Of a stretch of DNA of 64,000 nt, positions 22,402-34,633 are shown piece by piece. Position numbers and translations under genes: made by a program. The notes under the pieces were generated by a model. The model was given only the letters and a program-made list of their open reading frames with translations, had not been told where the DNA came from and did not search any database. Each line of letters begins with the position of its first letter. Position 1 is the stretch's first letter. Source of the stretch: Glutinoglossum americanum (Eukaryota > Ascomycota > Geoglossomycetes > Geoglossales > Geoglossaceae); the NCBI GenBank assembly GCA_020080175.1, contig JAGHQL010000031.1, positions 1-64,000 on the forward strand. The letters run 5' to 3'.

Positions 22402-24242
22402 ATGACTAAACGGCAAGCAGAAGAGCCTTTAGAAGATACTGAAATTGTTGGCTCGCCTGCACCTAAGAAAGTACGAATTGAAATCGCGAGAGATCAAACC
22501 GCAACGAATGGCAAGAGTCCGGGTTCAGCCTTGAATGGGGACTCATATCACGCCTTTCTGCGAGACGAAGCTAAAGGCAATGACATCCTCGCCGCTGCTG
22601 ATGAGGAGGAAGAAGCTTTGGAGGAAGCGGAGATGAGTACTACTGGGCCTGACCTGGATCTCGACGAAGAACAGTCCGCCTTCACAGCCCCAAGCCGCCA
22701 AACCGCACCCGCCGAAGGCTACACAGACCTCTATCTTGACACTATCAAGCGCCCGCTCCTTGATTTCGACTTTGAAAAACTCTGTTCTGTTACACTATCT
22801 AACATCAACGTCTACGCATGCTTGGTCTGCGGAAAGTACTACCAGGGACGAGGGACGAAGTCTCATGCCTATTTTCACGCGCTTGAGGTAGAGCATCATG
22901 TATTCATCAACGTGCAAACACTAAAGGTGTATGTATTGCCGGAGGGCTACGAGGTGAAGAGTAAGAGCTTGGATGATATCAAGTTCGTGGTTGATCCAAG
23001 GTATTTGAAGGAGGAAGTCGGAAAGCTAGACAAAGAGCCTCGGACGTCGTGGGATCTAGGAGGGAAGACATATATACCCGGTGCGTGTCTCCTTCGGATT
23101 GCAATCCGCATGGAAGAGACGAAAGATGAGACTAACTTGTTTTTGCTTATTCAGGGTTCGTCGGAATGAACAATATTAAGGATAATGACTACTTCAACGT
23201 TGTCGTCCATGCCCTTGCGCATGTTCCACCACTACGGAACTTCTTGATGCTCGAAGATCTCTCCAGGAAACCAGAGCTTGTCCAAAGGTTCTCCATCCTC
23301 GTCCGTAAGATCTGGAATCCGCGCGCCTTTAAGTCCCACGTCTCCCCACATGAGCTACTCCAGGAAATCTCACTACGCTCCAACAAACGCTTCACTCTAA
23401 CGCAGCAATCCGATCCAGTAGACTTCCTCAGCTGGTTCCTAAATAACCTACATCTGACGCTTGGTGGCAGCAAGACGAAACCGGGGAGTAGTATTGTGCA
23501 GAAAGTGTTCCAGGGGAAGCTGAAGGTGGAGAGTCAGCAGATCACGGCGAAAGCTGATGCCGGAGATCGGCTACGTTTTGAAGAAGCGGCAGAGGTCAAA
23601 GTTGATATCTCGAGATTTTTGATGCTGACCCTCGATCTACCTGCTGCTCCTCTATTTCAAGACGAGCTGGATCGAAATATCATCCCCCAGGTTAGCCTTT
23701 ACCCGACCCGAGCCCTTGGGCAACCTCTAGCATTCCCTTTTCTAACAAAAGTTTAGGTACCACTCACAACCATCCTCTCTAAGTATGATGGTATAAAATC
23801 CCAAGAACTCCTCGGTCAACGCAAACGCTACCGCCTCCTTCATCCCCTCCCTCCCTATCTAATCTTCCATATCAAGCGCTTCTCCAAAAACAAATTCGTT
23901 CACGAGCGCAACCCCACAATCGTCACCTTCCCAGTCCGCTCCCTTGACATGTCCCCCTACGTGCAACCCGACCCTAGTTCCCACCCGCCCGGTGAGCCCA
24001 TATGGTACGACCTGGCGGCAAACGTAACACACGAGGCCATGAAGGCCAAGGATGATGCGGTGGAGGGCGAGGCGCCCAAGAAGGTATGGCGGGTACAGCT
24101 AAGGGATAAGAGCCGAGAGGAGTGGTATCAAGTGCAGGATTTGTTTGTGGAGGAGGTCAGGAAGGAGATTTTGTTTCTGGGGGAGAGTTATGTGCAGGTT
24201 TGGGAGAGGAGGAGGGAGGGGAAGAGGAAGGCGGCGATGTGA
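22402..24242 (+). CDS. sad1: Sad1/USP39, tri-snRNP protein (inactive USP fold)
   Basis: Exons 22402-23080, 23155-23690 and 23757-24242 give 566 aa. After an acidic leader with a nuclear-type basic stretch (PAPKKVRIE), a ZnF-UBP domain occupies about 115-215 (VYACLVCGKYYQGRG, SHAYFHALEVEHH). The USP fold begins at GFVGMNNIKDNDYFNVV: the position of the catalytic cysteine is occupied by Asp-Tyr, as in Sad1/USP39, which act as a splicing factor stabilising the U4/U6.U5 tri-snRNP rather than as deubiquitinases. LPPYLIFHIKRFSKNKF and the C-terminal QDLFVEEV block complete the fold. Both introns are 66-74 bp with clean GT-AG sites and both joins restore family sequence (TYIPG-FVGMNN, IIPQ-VPLTTI). 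Convergent with set1. Confidence 0.95.
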
Positions 24243-25534
24243 ATGGCATCTTTAGAGATGCGTCCAATAGGGGCGTAGTTCCATCCTTGTATGAAGTTTT
24301 GCACGCGCAAGCCCCAATCCGACTGTCAGCACCTTTAGCTCCCCCTCCTATCTATCCCCAAAGCTTGCAGTCGCCAGCGCTGTTGAATATATAGTTCACA
24401 AACTACCTACCCCTCAACCCTCAACCTTCCAATCCACATCCCCTTCCCTCTAAGCACATCGCAGAAATCAAAAATGATCTCGGGCACACACTCATGTTCA
24501 ATAGACTGATTACTATTTATCACCTCTCCCTCCCCTTCTACATACTTTCCCCTTCCCCCGCTCCGAGGAAGGGAAATACCGCAGGTTCAAGACGGGAAGG
24601 AAAAAAATTCCAAGGGAAATGAGGAAACAAGAGAGACAAAATAGGGATAATTTCCCAAACACCACGACTTTTGGGTTTCTTTTTTACTCTGAGATCCCGA
24701 AGACTACCGCTGCAATCATAGCGCGTGTGTTCGGGACGGACTCTCGTAACCGTGGGCGCACGCCCCGGGACCACCTCTGTCAAGTCGTGGTATCCGAGAG
24801 ATGTTATCCCGATAAAAGTAGTAAAAATAAAACAAACAAAACGCCTCCTGTACTGTAGCGGTTTCGTTGTTACCTGGGTTGGCGTGGGGATGCGGGAGAG
24901 TGAGGTGGGGAAAATGTACTAATATACATGAAGGTCATGAAATAAGAGGAAATGGGCGGCAGGCGGCGGGGGCCGGTGGAAGGATGGGGAGTTTTCGCCG
25001 TAATTATGTGACCTGAGGTTTTCCCCTTCTAGCACCCCCCTCGCCGCTCTACCTATCTGTCGTTAATCAGCGTAGAAAAGAGACCCCTCCCCCCTATCAC
25101 TGATTGTGGGGGGGTTTTAGAAATCAAGAAGCGGGGAGGAACGGTAGATAGGGAGGAGGGAAAAAAATGTAGTTGATTCGATTCGCCCGAAAATATCGTG
25201 TTGAAAAAAAAAAAGGCTGGTTGGTTGTACAGAAGAAGCTTGTCTGTCTGTTTGGTCTAACCCCTCACCTCCTTCCTACACCCCCCTATACAGACAGACA
25301 GAGCCATTAAATGCAGAGACGAGTCAAGAGCACCGTATTATATGCGCGTACCCCCAAAGTTTGATTAGAAAAAAAAAAAAGGAAAACCAAACAATAGTAG
25401 AGGACCCCTGATCCTGCTACAAGCGGGTTTACTTCCCCAAAGAGATTTCGATAGCTTTTTTGCTGGCGGCGATCGAAATTTCCATCCCGTGTTTTTAGCA
25501 TACATTGCGTCAATATGGGAAGAGAAGAAAGGTT
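24243..25534. other. Convergent 3' region, sad1 / set1
   Basis: About 1.3 kb with several homopolymer A/T runs (about 25204-25215, 25370-25381), G-rich blocks near 24950-24985 and 25105-25160, and no convincing gene. The long gap for a convergent pair suggests long 3' UTRs or an unrecognised transcript. Confidence 0.45.
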
Positions 25535-28500
25535 CTAGTTCAAGAATCCCTTGCAGCCACTCGACCCGCAAAGACAAGGTATCCGGTCTTCGCTGTCGAA
25601 CTCGCGCTCGAATTTGTAGTCGTACGTGAGCTCCTCATCTGCAAAAGCCGTGTCAGTAAACTTTGTCTTGTATAGGTAGGTATTGTCGGAACCTACTTTG
25701 CATTATATCCCTTAGTGCGTAGATGACGATTCTCTTGCTTCCTTCGACCTTGATAATCTTTGCAGTGCAGTTCGGTGTGCAGCTATGATTGATGAATCTT
25801 GCAATGCCACCTCTCTTAGTAGCGTCGATGACAGTGCTCTCATCGATCCTAAACAGATAACTGCTTCCGATACCACTCTTCAAGTATCTTCTTTCTCGCA
25901 TGTCTGCCACCTGCTGCCGTACTTTCTCACCCACATATTCGATTATCATATCGTTGGCAGAAATATTCTCCATCGCGTATAGGCCCCAGTTGTGTATGGC
26001 CGAGCGTGCAAACTTCACAGGCTTCTTGCGCTTCTTCAGCTGATTGAACCGTAAGACGTCGGCATCACCACTAAGGACGTGCTTTTGAGCGTTCATGTCA
26101 GCGACCAAGCGACGATTGTTAACGCGAGTCGAGCGAGACGTAGATTTTGAGTTGAGCTTGGCAGCGGCAGCCTTTGCGGCTTCGGCAGCCGACGATGTGT
26201 CCTTGTCATTCTTTGCATTAGCTTCCCTCTCCTCCCGTGCTTTTTGGACCTTTATGCGATGTGGTAGATATTTGGACTTTTCAGACTCCAAGATCTTCTT
26301 AAACCCCTCAGTACGAGCGGATCCTGTGGCGTTTGGTACGAAATAACCCTCAATCACCGTTTCTGTACGGATTATTCCTCTTTCACCACCTCGGTTGAGG
26401 GCCTTGATCTCTTTCTGTTTCCATGCCCAAGCTGATACATTGCCTACATCAGCTGCAGTTTCGTCTTCGAGAACCTCCCGTAGGAAACGGAGGTCTTCGT
26501 CGTCTTTGACTAGATTTTGCCAGCCATCAAGATCCAAGATTATATCTTCATCGTCCTCGACAGTGCGTCTAGGCGCTTCCGTAGACACTCCCCATTCGAC
26601 TTCTGCTCTCGCCGGCTCCTCTTCAACCTCTTCTTCAAGGACCGGCTGCTCAATCTCCTCGATCTCCTCTTCGGGTTCCTCGGGTTCCTCCTGTTCAGCA
26701 AGAAGGGCTTCGAGCTTCTGCCGCTCCAGTTGTTTTTTGAGTTCGCGTTCTTGGAACATCTGAAGCTTTGATTTCTTCTTCTTAGCGATCTTTGACCTCT
26801 TCTTGGCCCTTCCTTTTACTATTGTCGTTTCTAGATCAGGAGTTCCGCTCTCCTCTTTGATACTGTGATCTGCATGATCATCCTCTAGGAAGGATACCGT
26901 GTTGAGTGGGGACGACGCGTGGTCAGTTCGAACATCATCTATCTGCACTGGTTCTATCTCATCTTCCTCCGTGGGATAGATATCACTTTCTTTCACCCTC
27001 TTCCGCGCGATAAGGGCTTTACTTAGCCTCTTTCTCTTTCTCCGAGTATCCGAGAGATCGGCAACGGCGTTGTCCAATGACTTCGTCTCTATTCCGGTTT
27101 CATCTATTCTGGCCTCTGGCAGAGGCTCGTCGACGTCATCGTCGAGGACAGCATCTTTATTTTCTAAGCGTTGCGTAGAAGGGAAGACGGATTCCTCATC
27201 GTCTGACTCATCAGACGCGATGCTCATACGACTAAGAGGTCTGCTATCTTGGTCTTCTGTGTCTCTCGTGAAAGAGCTTCTTCGCTCGTCATCCGAGTCT
27301 TCATCTTCGCTATGATATCGGTGAAGTCGGTGGTGAAGGGGTCGAACGTCGACTTTCTTAGGAGTGACTCGCTTTCTTGTTCCAAAGGAGTCCGAAAAGT
27401 TGCGATGCACCTTAGTGGCACCCGCAACTTTCCGTATTCGCGGGAGGGATGTGATGTTCAACGCTGATGAGAATAGAGGGCGACGTTCTGGCGCTGAAAA
27501 CTCGGCCCGAGAGTCTGGTGTACCTACCGACAGCGCATCGTCCACCCTGTCGATGTGGATACCTGGTAATCTGTCCCTTTCGAAGAAGCCCAACTTCCTT
27601 CTCTTAGCAACATGCCGGTCAGGGTCCAGATAGTCATAGAGTGTCTGTGCTGCAACCTTGGTTCTCACATCCTTCAGTAAGAACTCCTTGACTTCTTGTT
27701 TGATTGCATCCATTGCTTCTCTCGAGGGGTCCACATCCTTTGCCCTTTGCCTCTTCTCTTCTTCAAGCTCCTGTTCCTGAACTTTTCTCCGGTACTCTTC
27801 CGCCTCTCTCTCTCGCTGCTCGGCCAATATTCGCTCGGGACTAGGGCTCCTCTCGTAATTGGGGTTACCATATGGTTGACATTCCATATTCATCACGTAG
27901 GTAAAGAGAGCGGACATGTGACATTCTCGGTAGCACTTCTCTGCAGCCAGTTCCCCTCGTCGAGAATTGTCGAATCTTACATAGTAGCCAGTAGAGTCTG
28001 CCATGACGTCTTTCCAATCGTGTGCCTTTAGGCGCTTCTTCATGTGTGCGATGGTAGTTCCAAGGACTGGGACGTAGCACTTCGCTATGAATATGTATGG
28101 GTCGCGCTTGATTTGTTCTAGAACTGGCTTTACCTGGACTAGCGAAGGCCTCGGTGGTATCCAGGGAGCGTCTTGACGTGGAGCTGGCTTTCCAGATGGT
28201 CCTTTAGGAGCTTGCGGTGGCGGCTGCGGGACTACCTTAGGAGGCTCTTGCAATGGTTTATCCACAGGTTTTTTCCTCTCCTCATTTTCGGCTTCCTTCT
28301 TCCTCCTCGACACGATTTCCTCCATCAGTCTCTTACATCTCTTGCCATCCCGATCGTACTGCACCCTTACAGTCTCTGTTCCAACACGTTGTCCATTGCC
28401 CTCCTTGACCGCCCTCTTCGCGCCGTGTGCGGCTGGTATAACTGGTGTACCGCCACGAGAAGCCCTGCTGTCTTTGTAACGTACTAGACACACCCCAAGG

Positions 28501-29594
28501 TAGCTCCCCGACTCCGGATCTAACATGTTATTGGCCTCCGCAATCTCTCCATAACTTGAAAAGAGAGCGGTAATATTGGAGAGTGGAGATAAGATGTCGA
28601 AACCAGTGACAACAACCTGAGTGGGTGGCCCTGGGCCGATAGAGGTTTTTGGATCGTAAGTATAAGGCCTGAATAAATAGAGTCCTACCCTATATCTCTG
28701 CTTTCCAAGGGTAGATTTATTGGGGTCAGACAATCTCAAACGTGGATCCGAAGGCAGTTCTTCATCATCCTAAAAAGCACCATAAACATTAACATTTCCG
28801 CGGCCCAAAAAAAACATCTCCAATTGAGCGCATAAAGGTAGACTACCACTAGCCCCGACTAGCTAGGCACGTACCTCTTCACCAAAATTCTGATATAGTG
28901 GCATGCGTTTCTTCCTTTCCCTCGATGTGGCTGTCTTGTCAAGATCTGGATCATATGTGATCTTGTAACCCTTCACGACCTTGCCTTCAGCGCGGGCCGT
29001 TCGCCGGGGCGCTGGGGGGGTGTACAGCGGAGTCATTGACGCCGCCAGATCCGTAGGTTCATCCATAGCTTGACAGTCATACGTAGGATCATACTTGGGA
29101 TTAGAATTCGGACTGGCCGCTTTCAATCGAGGGGGGGGAGTTGCAGCCCTACCAGGTGGGGAGGAATCGGTGTTTGTGAGAGGGGTTAATGTGTGTGTAT
29201 TAGAGGTTCCACCAGCAGTCGAGTATGTTGTCGGATGATTAGCGGCACTAAAGACAGAGGATACGGTGCTGGTGTGCGAACTGGCCGAACCCACGCCATT
29301 CAAGGTGTCTCCTTGCACGGATTCGTTGTCGTCTTGGGCAGGAGTACCTTGCTCTCCGCTACTACCGCCACCAATACTACTACCGTTCACCAGGGTAGAG
29401 TTCTCAACCAATTCATCCTGTATAGAAGCAGAGGCGGCCGCAATAGTCTCCGGGTGAATTGGTATGGGCGCAAGAGGCTCCACGGGCTTGGCCCTCGCCC
29501 GCTGCTGCTGTTTAACAGCTTGTTTCTTCTTCTGTTGCAGCACCGACGGGGCAGTGGGGAAAAAATCCGCAAAGCCCGCCGAGGCGCGCGACAT
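25535..29594 (-). CDS. set1: Histone H3K4 methyltransferase Set1 (COMPASS)
   Basis: Exons 29594-28875, 28769-25697 and 25638-25535 give 1298 aa. [18 protein letters not shown] is the usual start of filamentous-fungal Set1. An RRM-like fold lies at about 285-345 ([19 protein letters not shown]), a second Set1-associated RNA-binding region at about 440-520, then long acidic/basic low-complexity coiled stretches. The N-SET segment (about 960-1110) precedes the SET domain at about 1160-1280, with [10 protein letters not shown] (AdoMet/catalytic NHSC), YVGEKVRQ, and after the last 58-bp intron ELTYDYKFE, and the post-SET zinc cluster [13 protein letters not shown] at the very end. It is the catalytic subunit of COMPASS, methylating H3 lysine 4 at active promoters. 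The last intron (GTAGGT/TTTGCAG) is needed to reach the post-SET; without it the frame runs into unrelated residues. Confidence 0.96.
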
Positions 29595-30941
29595 CCTAGG
29601 ATACCACGTCTACCCCACAGAAGTCGTGTATATCATTCCGCTGCACAAAAAACTCGTTGGGGAAACCGAAGAGCAAGAGCGACTTCATACAATCGACCGA
29701 CAGTTTCGGGTTGTGTTGTGAAATCGACGCGCCCCAGCTACTTTACGGAGGGGAGAAAGAGCCTCAAACGCGCGATGGCGCAAGACCAGAAACGGATATA
29801 GGATCAGGACGACTCAAACCATGTAAGCAGCGCAGAAGACCCGGAAATTGACAATAGTTGTAAGGGCCGGTCAGGCGTCAAAGTGTGGAGTTGAGATGAG
29901 AGTGGACGATCAGTTTCGGGAGAAGAAGTTGAAGGCGGTCGGTTCAGTATCGTTCGCTCGCTCTACTTCACAATAAGGTCGCTAGTGGCCACGACGGACA
30001 AGAACATTTCATTCATTCCAATCTTTGGCTGCCCCTTTCGGCAAGCGCAAGCGCCACACGGAGGGTCCGACGTCAGCGAAACCCATGAAATCCATCAACC
30101 ACACGAGGCCCACAAGGCCAACCACAGCCACGATCACTTATCTACATACATGGACCTTTGCACCTGGACGTTCGCAGCAGCAGGCCAATCCGATCCATCC
30201 CCAGCGGCTCCGCCATACAGACCCGATCGCGTTCTTCTATTTTAGTGCGGTCTTGCCGCGATCGCAATCTGCACGATTCTCATCTTGTCGGAGATAGAGT
30301 AGGATGGATTCCCAACATAACCTTAATGCAGCGGCATCTGTTGAAAATGCGGGACATATGCCGTACCAGCCACATCACTGATTATGCTAACGTCACTTCT
30401 CACGGAAATTTTTCAAGGACTTCCCACAGTTGAGTTCCTGCTCCAATCGAGACGATACGCGTATTGAATGCTACCTATCGAGAGAACCGGAACACGTACC
30501 GCACCAGCCACACCACCGACCACGCCAGTAGCTCACATCTCACGGAAATGTTCTCGGGACTTCTACGGCCAAATTTCAGACGATATGCTTATAGGATACC
30601 GCCTGGGGGTGGAGATCGATGAAGATGGGTCTTCGCTTTCGTTCTCGGAAACCCATCCCCTGCCGTGTCTCTGTACAGAATGTCTATCATTCAAACTTTG
30701 TACACAGATTAAATTAATTATCCTCATTTTCCGTTTCAACATGACGAAGAGACAAAAAGTCGAAGAATGAGAGAGTGAAGAATTAGATCTTTCCCGTGGA
30801 TACACGGAGAAAGAGTGCTCTTTTAGCGCAGAGAAAATCCCCTATGGCCCTTTGCCTTTGATTTTTCAAGTGATCGTTGTAACGACCGCGCTTCCATCCT
30901 GGAATGTCGGTGTCCGTTTTACCCCAATCCCACGCCGGTTT
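29595..30941. other. Upstream of set1; no gene supported
   Basis: 1.3 kb with only small frames (86-100 codons) lacking family features. It contains two imperfect copies of a segment of about 65 bp at 30359-30425 and 30497-30565. Probably set1 promoter/5' UTR plus 3' flank of the small ORF. Confidence 0.45.
30359..30565. repeat. Imperfect duplication of a segment of about 65 bp
   Basis: 30359-30425 and 30497-30565 share the blocks CGTACC, ACCAGCCACA, CTCACGGAAAT and GGACTTC in the same order and spacing, separated by about 70 bp of unique sequence. It lies upstream of set1. Recognised by eye; percentage identity not computed. Confidence 0.55.
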
Positions 30942-31328
30942 CTAAGACCAAAAATGATGTTGATGTGGGCGTCGTTCGGGGCCCTGCACTGAAGAGAAGA
31001 GGAAAAAAAAGTGATAGACGATAAGTATGTAGCGAGCGTAGTCAAACGAATGATGCAGAACAGATGCCTCCGCGGATGCGTGAACAATGCTCGAGATGAC
31101 CAAGAGGAAATACCACGAGCGCACGAAAGCCAAGTTTTCCAATCCTTGCCATGTCCACAGGGCGATATGCAAGGTACTCAGCGATGTCAGTAAAGAGGAA
31201 ATGGGTGGTTTGTAGATACGAACGCCGCTGGGAGATACAACAGCAAAATCAAAAGGTTCATAACCATATCGCAACTGTCTATGATCAGCTATCCTTCGAC
31301 GATTTAAATCTATGCTAGTAGAATCCAT
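30942..31328 (-). CDS. Small hypothetical membrane-type ORF
   Basis: 128-codon frame starting only 3 nt after the stop of the large minus-strand gene upstream of it. The first 45 residues are polar (MDSTSIDLNRRRIADHRQ), followed by two hydrophobic stretches (SLLTSLSTLHIALWTW; SWYFLLVISSIVHA). Near the end a pyrimidine tract ending TTCTCTTCAG at about 30988 looks like a splice acceptor, so a second exon in another frame (CRAPNDAHINIIFG..., stop near 30866) is possible, though I see no strong donor. No family recognised; it might instead be read-through or 3' UTR of the neighbour. Confidence 0.35.
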   Translation of the reverse strand: MDSTSIDLNRRRIADHRQLRYGYEPFDFAVVSPSGVRIYKPPISSLLTSLSTLHIALWTWQGLENLAFVRSWYFLLVISSIVHASAEASVLHHSFDYARYILIVYHFFFLFSSVQGPERRPHQHHFWS

Positions 31329-31331
31329 CTC

Positions 31332-34300
31332 TTAGTTCCCTGTAAAGAAAAGTTGATTGAGGACATTCGAATCATTCTTAAGTTTCCAATGAGACTTCTT
31401 TTTCTCCCGTTTCTTCTTCATTTCTTCCCAACCCTGGTCGTCGTCTTCGTCGTCATTTTTAGCTTCACCTTTCGCTTTCTGCATCTTGGTCTGAGATAAT
31501 GTCGCCCTTTTCTCTTGCCATGTAGATAGCGTTCCAGCAGTAAACGTGGAAGCTCTATTAGACGGAGCAGCTGCGGGGTTTTGGGATACGGGGCGATAAC
31601 GTGATGGTAGACCAACGGTACTACGCTCGGACGGAGCAATAGAGGGAGTATAGCCAGGGGTGCGATTATTTATTGAAGGTGCATACGTTGAATTCCGGAA
31701 ATTCGTCTGATTATTCCATTGCGAACTGCCTGGGTCCAACATGCTCATTGTTCGTTGATGTATCTGGGGGATAGAATTGCTATCCATCAATGGAGGACTG
31801 CCCATTTGCCCGGGAACACCCAGGAAGCCATTTCCTGACCCTGGTTGTGGCGACGGTTGCGGTGACTGCGGCTGACCGGATTGCAATTGCTGCATTTGCA
31901 TCATCTTCTCCATCCATTGCACCTGCATTTGCATCATCTGCGTCATTTGCTGGCTCATTTGCAGCTGCACCTGATCACCAGGAGCCATCATCGGCATCCC
32001 GCCCATGCCTCCCATTCCCATGCCCATTCCCATGCCCATGTTCATGCCTGGCATAGGACCCATTTGACCAACCCCCCCTATTCCGCCCATTCCACCCATA
32101 CCTGGCATCGGGCCCATCCCCTGAGGTCCCACGCCCGCACCAGCGCCCATGCCAAGTAATCCAGCCCCTGGACTACCGGATCGGTTAAATGCAGCGGAAT
32201 TTGGACTTCCACGCCTCATTGCACGGGATCGTTCCTCACTAGCGATAACGCCAACCAGGCCGCCGGGAGGGAGACCACTAGGAGGCAGACCAGACGGGCC
32301 AGGGCTTCCTCCATAAACGGAACCACCACCATTGTGAGAGAACGCAAGAGATTCTCGATTCGATGGGTTAACCAAACTGGCTCCGAAATAGGGATCTCGC
32401 GGGAGATTCCTTGCGAAGACTGGGAGCTTCCCAGTCGTACTACCCGCCGCAACCGACTCTCCCGCAACCGATCTAGGGGGCGGTGGATATGGGTTTACCT
32501 GGCTCAATGGCCGAAAGTTAGAGGTAGAACTACCCGCCATAAGCATTGTTGGTGGACGATTTTTGTTTGGGAATCCGTGAGCTGCAAGTATGGCAAGGGG
32601 AATATCCTCGTCAGAATCGTCACTTTCTTTCCCCTCGTCCTTGTCACCATTTAGGTTGATCGTGGACAAGCCACCCGACAACAAATTCGGTGCGCTGGAA
32701 CTAGCAGTGACATTTGGCCCCGAGTGCATTTGCCCCAGACTAGGAAACGAAGAGGATTGCTCTCCAGTGACTTTCATCATCTGTTGCCGATATACCGTAA
32801 GATGAGCTTCCTGCTTTTTGCGTTGCTTGGCGGCTTGGCGATTCCGTTCAGCTTCGTCCTCATCATCGCCATCGTCATCGTCATCCGAGGTATCACTCTT
32901 GGATGCGTCAAACTTGCTTCTCGTCTCCTGTTGTTGGCGGTACCTCTCGAACTGAGCTGGGGTCATGACCTTCTTTTGCTCCGCTTGTCTCTCAGGAGAG
33001 TTTAAATGCTCCTCAAACTGCGCAGCCAATTTTGCCGAGGAGGCAATAGCCGGGTCAAAGAATGCATCCTCCTGTACTTGCCCAGTTGAAGATCTGGCAG
33101 GCTCTGAGGGTATTTCTGAGATGGGTCTCCTAGGTGGTCCACTAGCCAGATCAGGACTCCTACTGCCAAGCGTTCCGACGGGTGACAAGACGCCTCCACT
33201 AGAAGAGTCTGAGCTTTGATTGCTGGATTTGACCACGGAATTATCAGATGAAGTAGAGGTCATCCGATCCCATACATTATCTCGATCTCTGAGTCTATCA
33301 GCATGGCCTTTGGGACCGCCCAAGACACTTTGCCGGTTCAATTGCCGAGTAGCATTGACGGAGTCCATGACCAGCTTTGCGTCTTCGTCCTCAATTGGAA
33401 TAGAGGGTCTGCGCATGCCGTAAGCGCTGCTTCTCTTCAACCCACCGTCGGCAAGCCGGTGCGGTCTTGGTCCACCCAGTAACCCACTTGGTGGTGTCTG
33501 CACGGGCGCCGTACTCGACGGAGTCAAAGCTCGGATGTTACCGTGCCGTGGCGTTTGAGGACCTTCATCAATTCCTGGAGATGACATTAGGCCGTCATTC
33601 GAATTGCGACTTCCCCACGAGTATGGCGATGATTCTATATCTCTAGAGTTTATTGACACTGCCGGTGGAGGCGGTGTAGCGTGACTTAATCTCGAATTGG
33701 AATAAGTCTTTGGGGGACGCGTAAGTGTAGTAGGTGAGAGCTGGGGATGGGCTTCGTTAGCATGACCATCAGCGCCAAAAACCAACCAGTTACTTACGGG
33801 GCTAGGTGGTGTCGGTGGAACTGGTGTTTTTGGCTCGCCACCCTCCATCATCGTGCTTTTCCTCTTCCCAAAACCTTCAAACATGTTTCCGAACCCGTCT
33901 ATGTCTGAAGATCCTAATTCTGTATCTAACTTTGGCGGTGTCGTCGTGCTTGCGTAGCTGCTTTCGGTCATGGCTCGATCCCGTGCGCTCGTACGACTTG
34001 AGTCTCCGTTATGTGGAAACTGATATTGGCCCCCGATGGCTCTCGGGGAACCGGAAGAGGCGGGAATCGCAGGTTTTGGAGCTTTTGCACCAAAGGAAAA
34101 CGTCCGCCCTCCCGCGGTCAGGGAGAAAGCAGGCTTAGTCTGAGGGATTGGTGGAATCGGTAGAGGTTTTTGTGAACGTGGGAAGAAAGTTTCCTCAGGA
34201 GTCTGCGCGTCAGTCGAGGAGGGGAGAGTTGATGAGGAGCTTAACCGCGCGGACGACGAAGAATTGTCATGGTAACCTCCGGTCGAAGAAGAATTGGTGT

Positions 34301-34633
34301 TAGAGGCTCCGCTACCGCTGAAAGATAGTCAGCGTGCGTGTTCACCCAATCTGATTGGAGCCCGCAGTAAAGCGTAGCAAGTGACACTTACCGATTCGAG
34401 ATCCCCCTCTCGTCCTCGGCGAAATCTCTACTCCTATTACTCTTGCTGTTTGGCCCAATTTCCGGCCGCGTCCCACTGAAGATCTTGAGCCTATTCCCCG
34501 CGTCCAACGACTTACTTCCACCAGCAGGTCGTTCGAATACGCGGAAGGACGGTTCAGGAGTGTTCTCGACTTCCTCGAGAACTTTATCAGTGGATTTACG
34601 GCGACCGAAACCTTTTGGAATTTTGATGGGCAT
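31332..34633 (-). CDS. Large conserved low-complexity fungal protein
   Basis: Exons 34633-34392, 34317-33798 and 33740-31332 give 1056 aa. The start MPIKIPKGFGRRKS and PEPSFRVFERP, the block FGNMFEGFGKRKS, DAKLVMDSVNATRQLNRQS, and the helical MTPAQFERYRQQQE look conserved among filamentous ascomycetes in my memory, but I cannot assign a function. It is Ser/Pro-rich with an Asp/Glu run (about 365-380 with DDDDDGDDEDEAE), a Gly/Met repeat zone (GMGMGMGMGMGGMGG) and a Gln/Met-rich coil (QLQMSQQMTQMMQMQ). No membrane segment or signal peptide. The second intron (33741-33797, 57 bp) has GTAAGT, GCTAAC and CCCCAG signals but is a multiple of three without a stop, so gene predictors may read through it (adding 19 residues). 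Confidence 0.8.

Noticed and set aside
30468-30770. 100-codon plus-strand ORF upstream of set1
   Set aside because: No family features and contains half of the local duplication; coding not supported.
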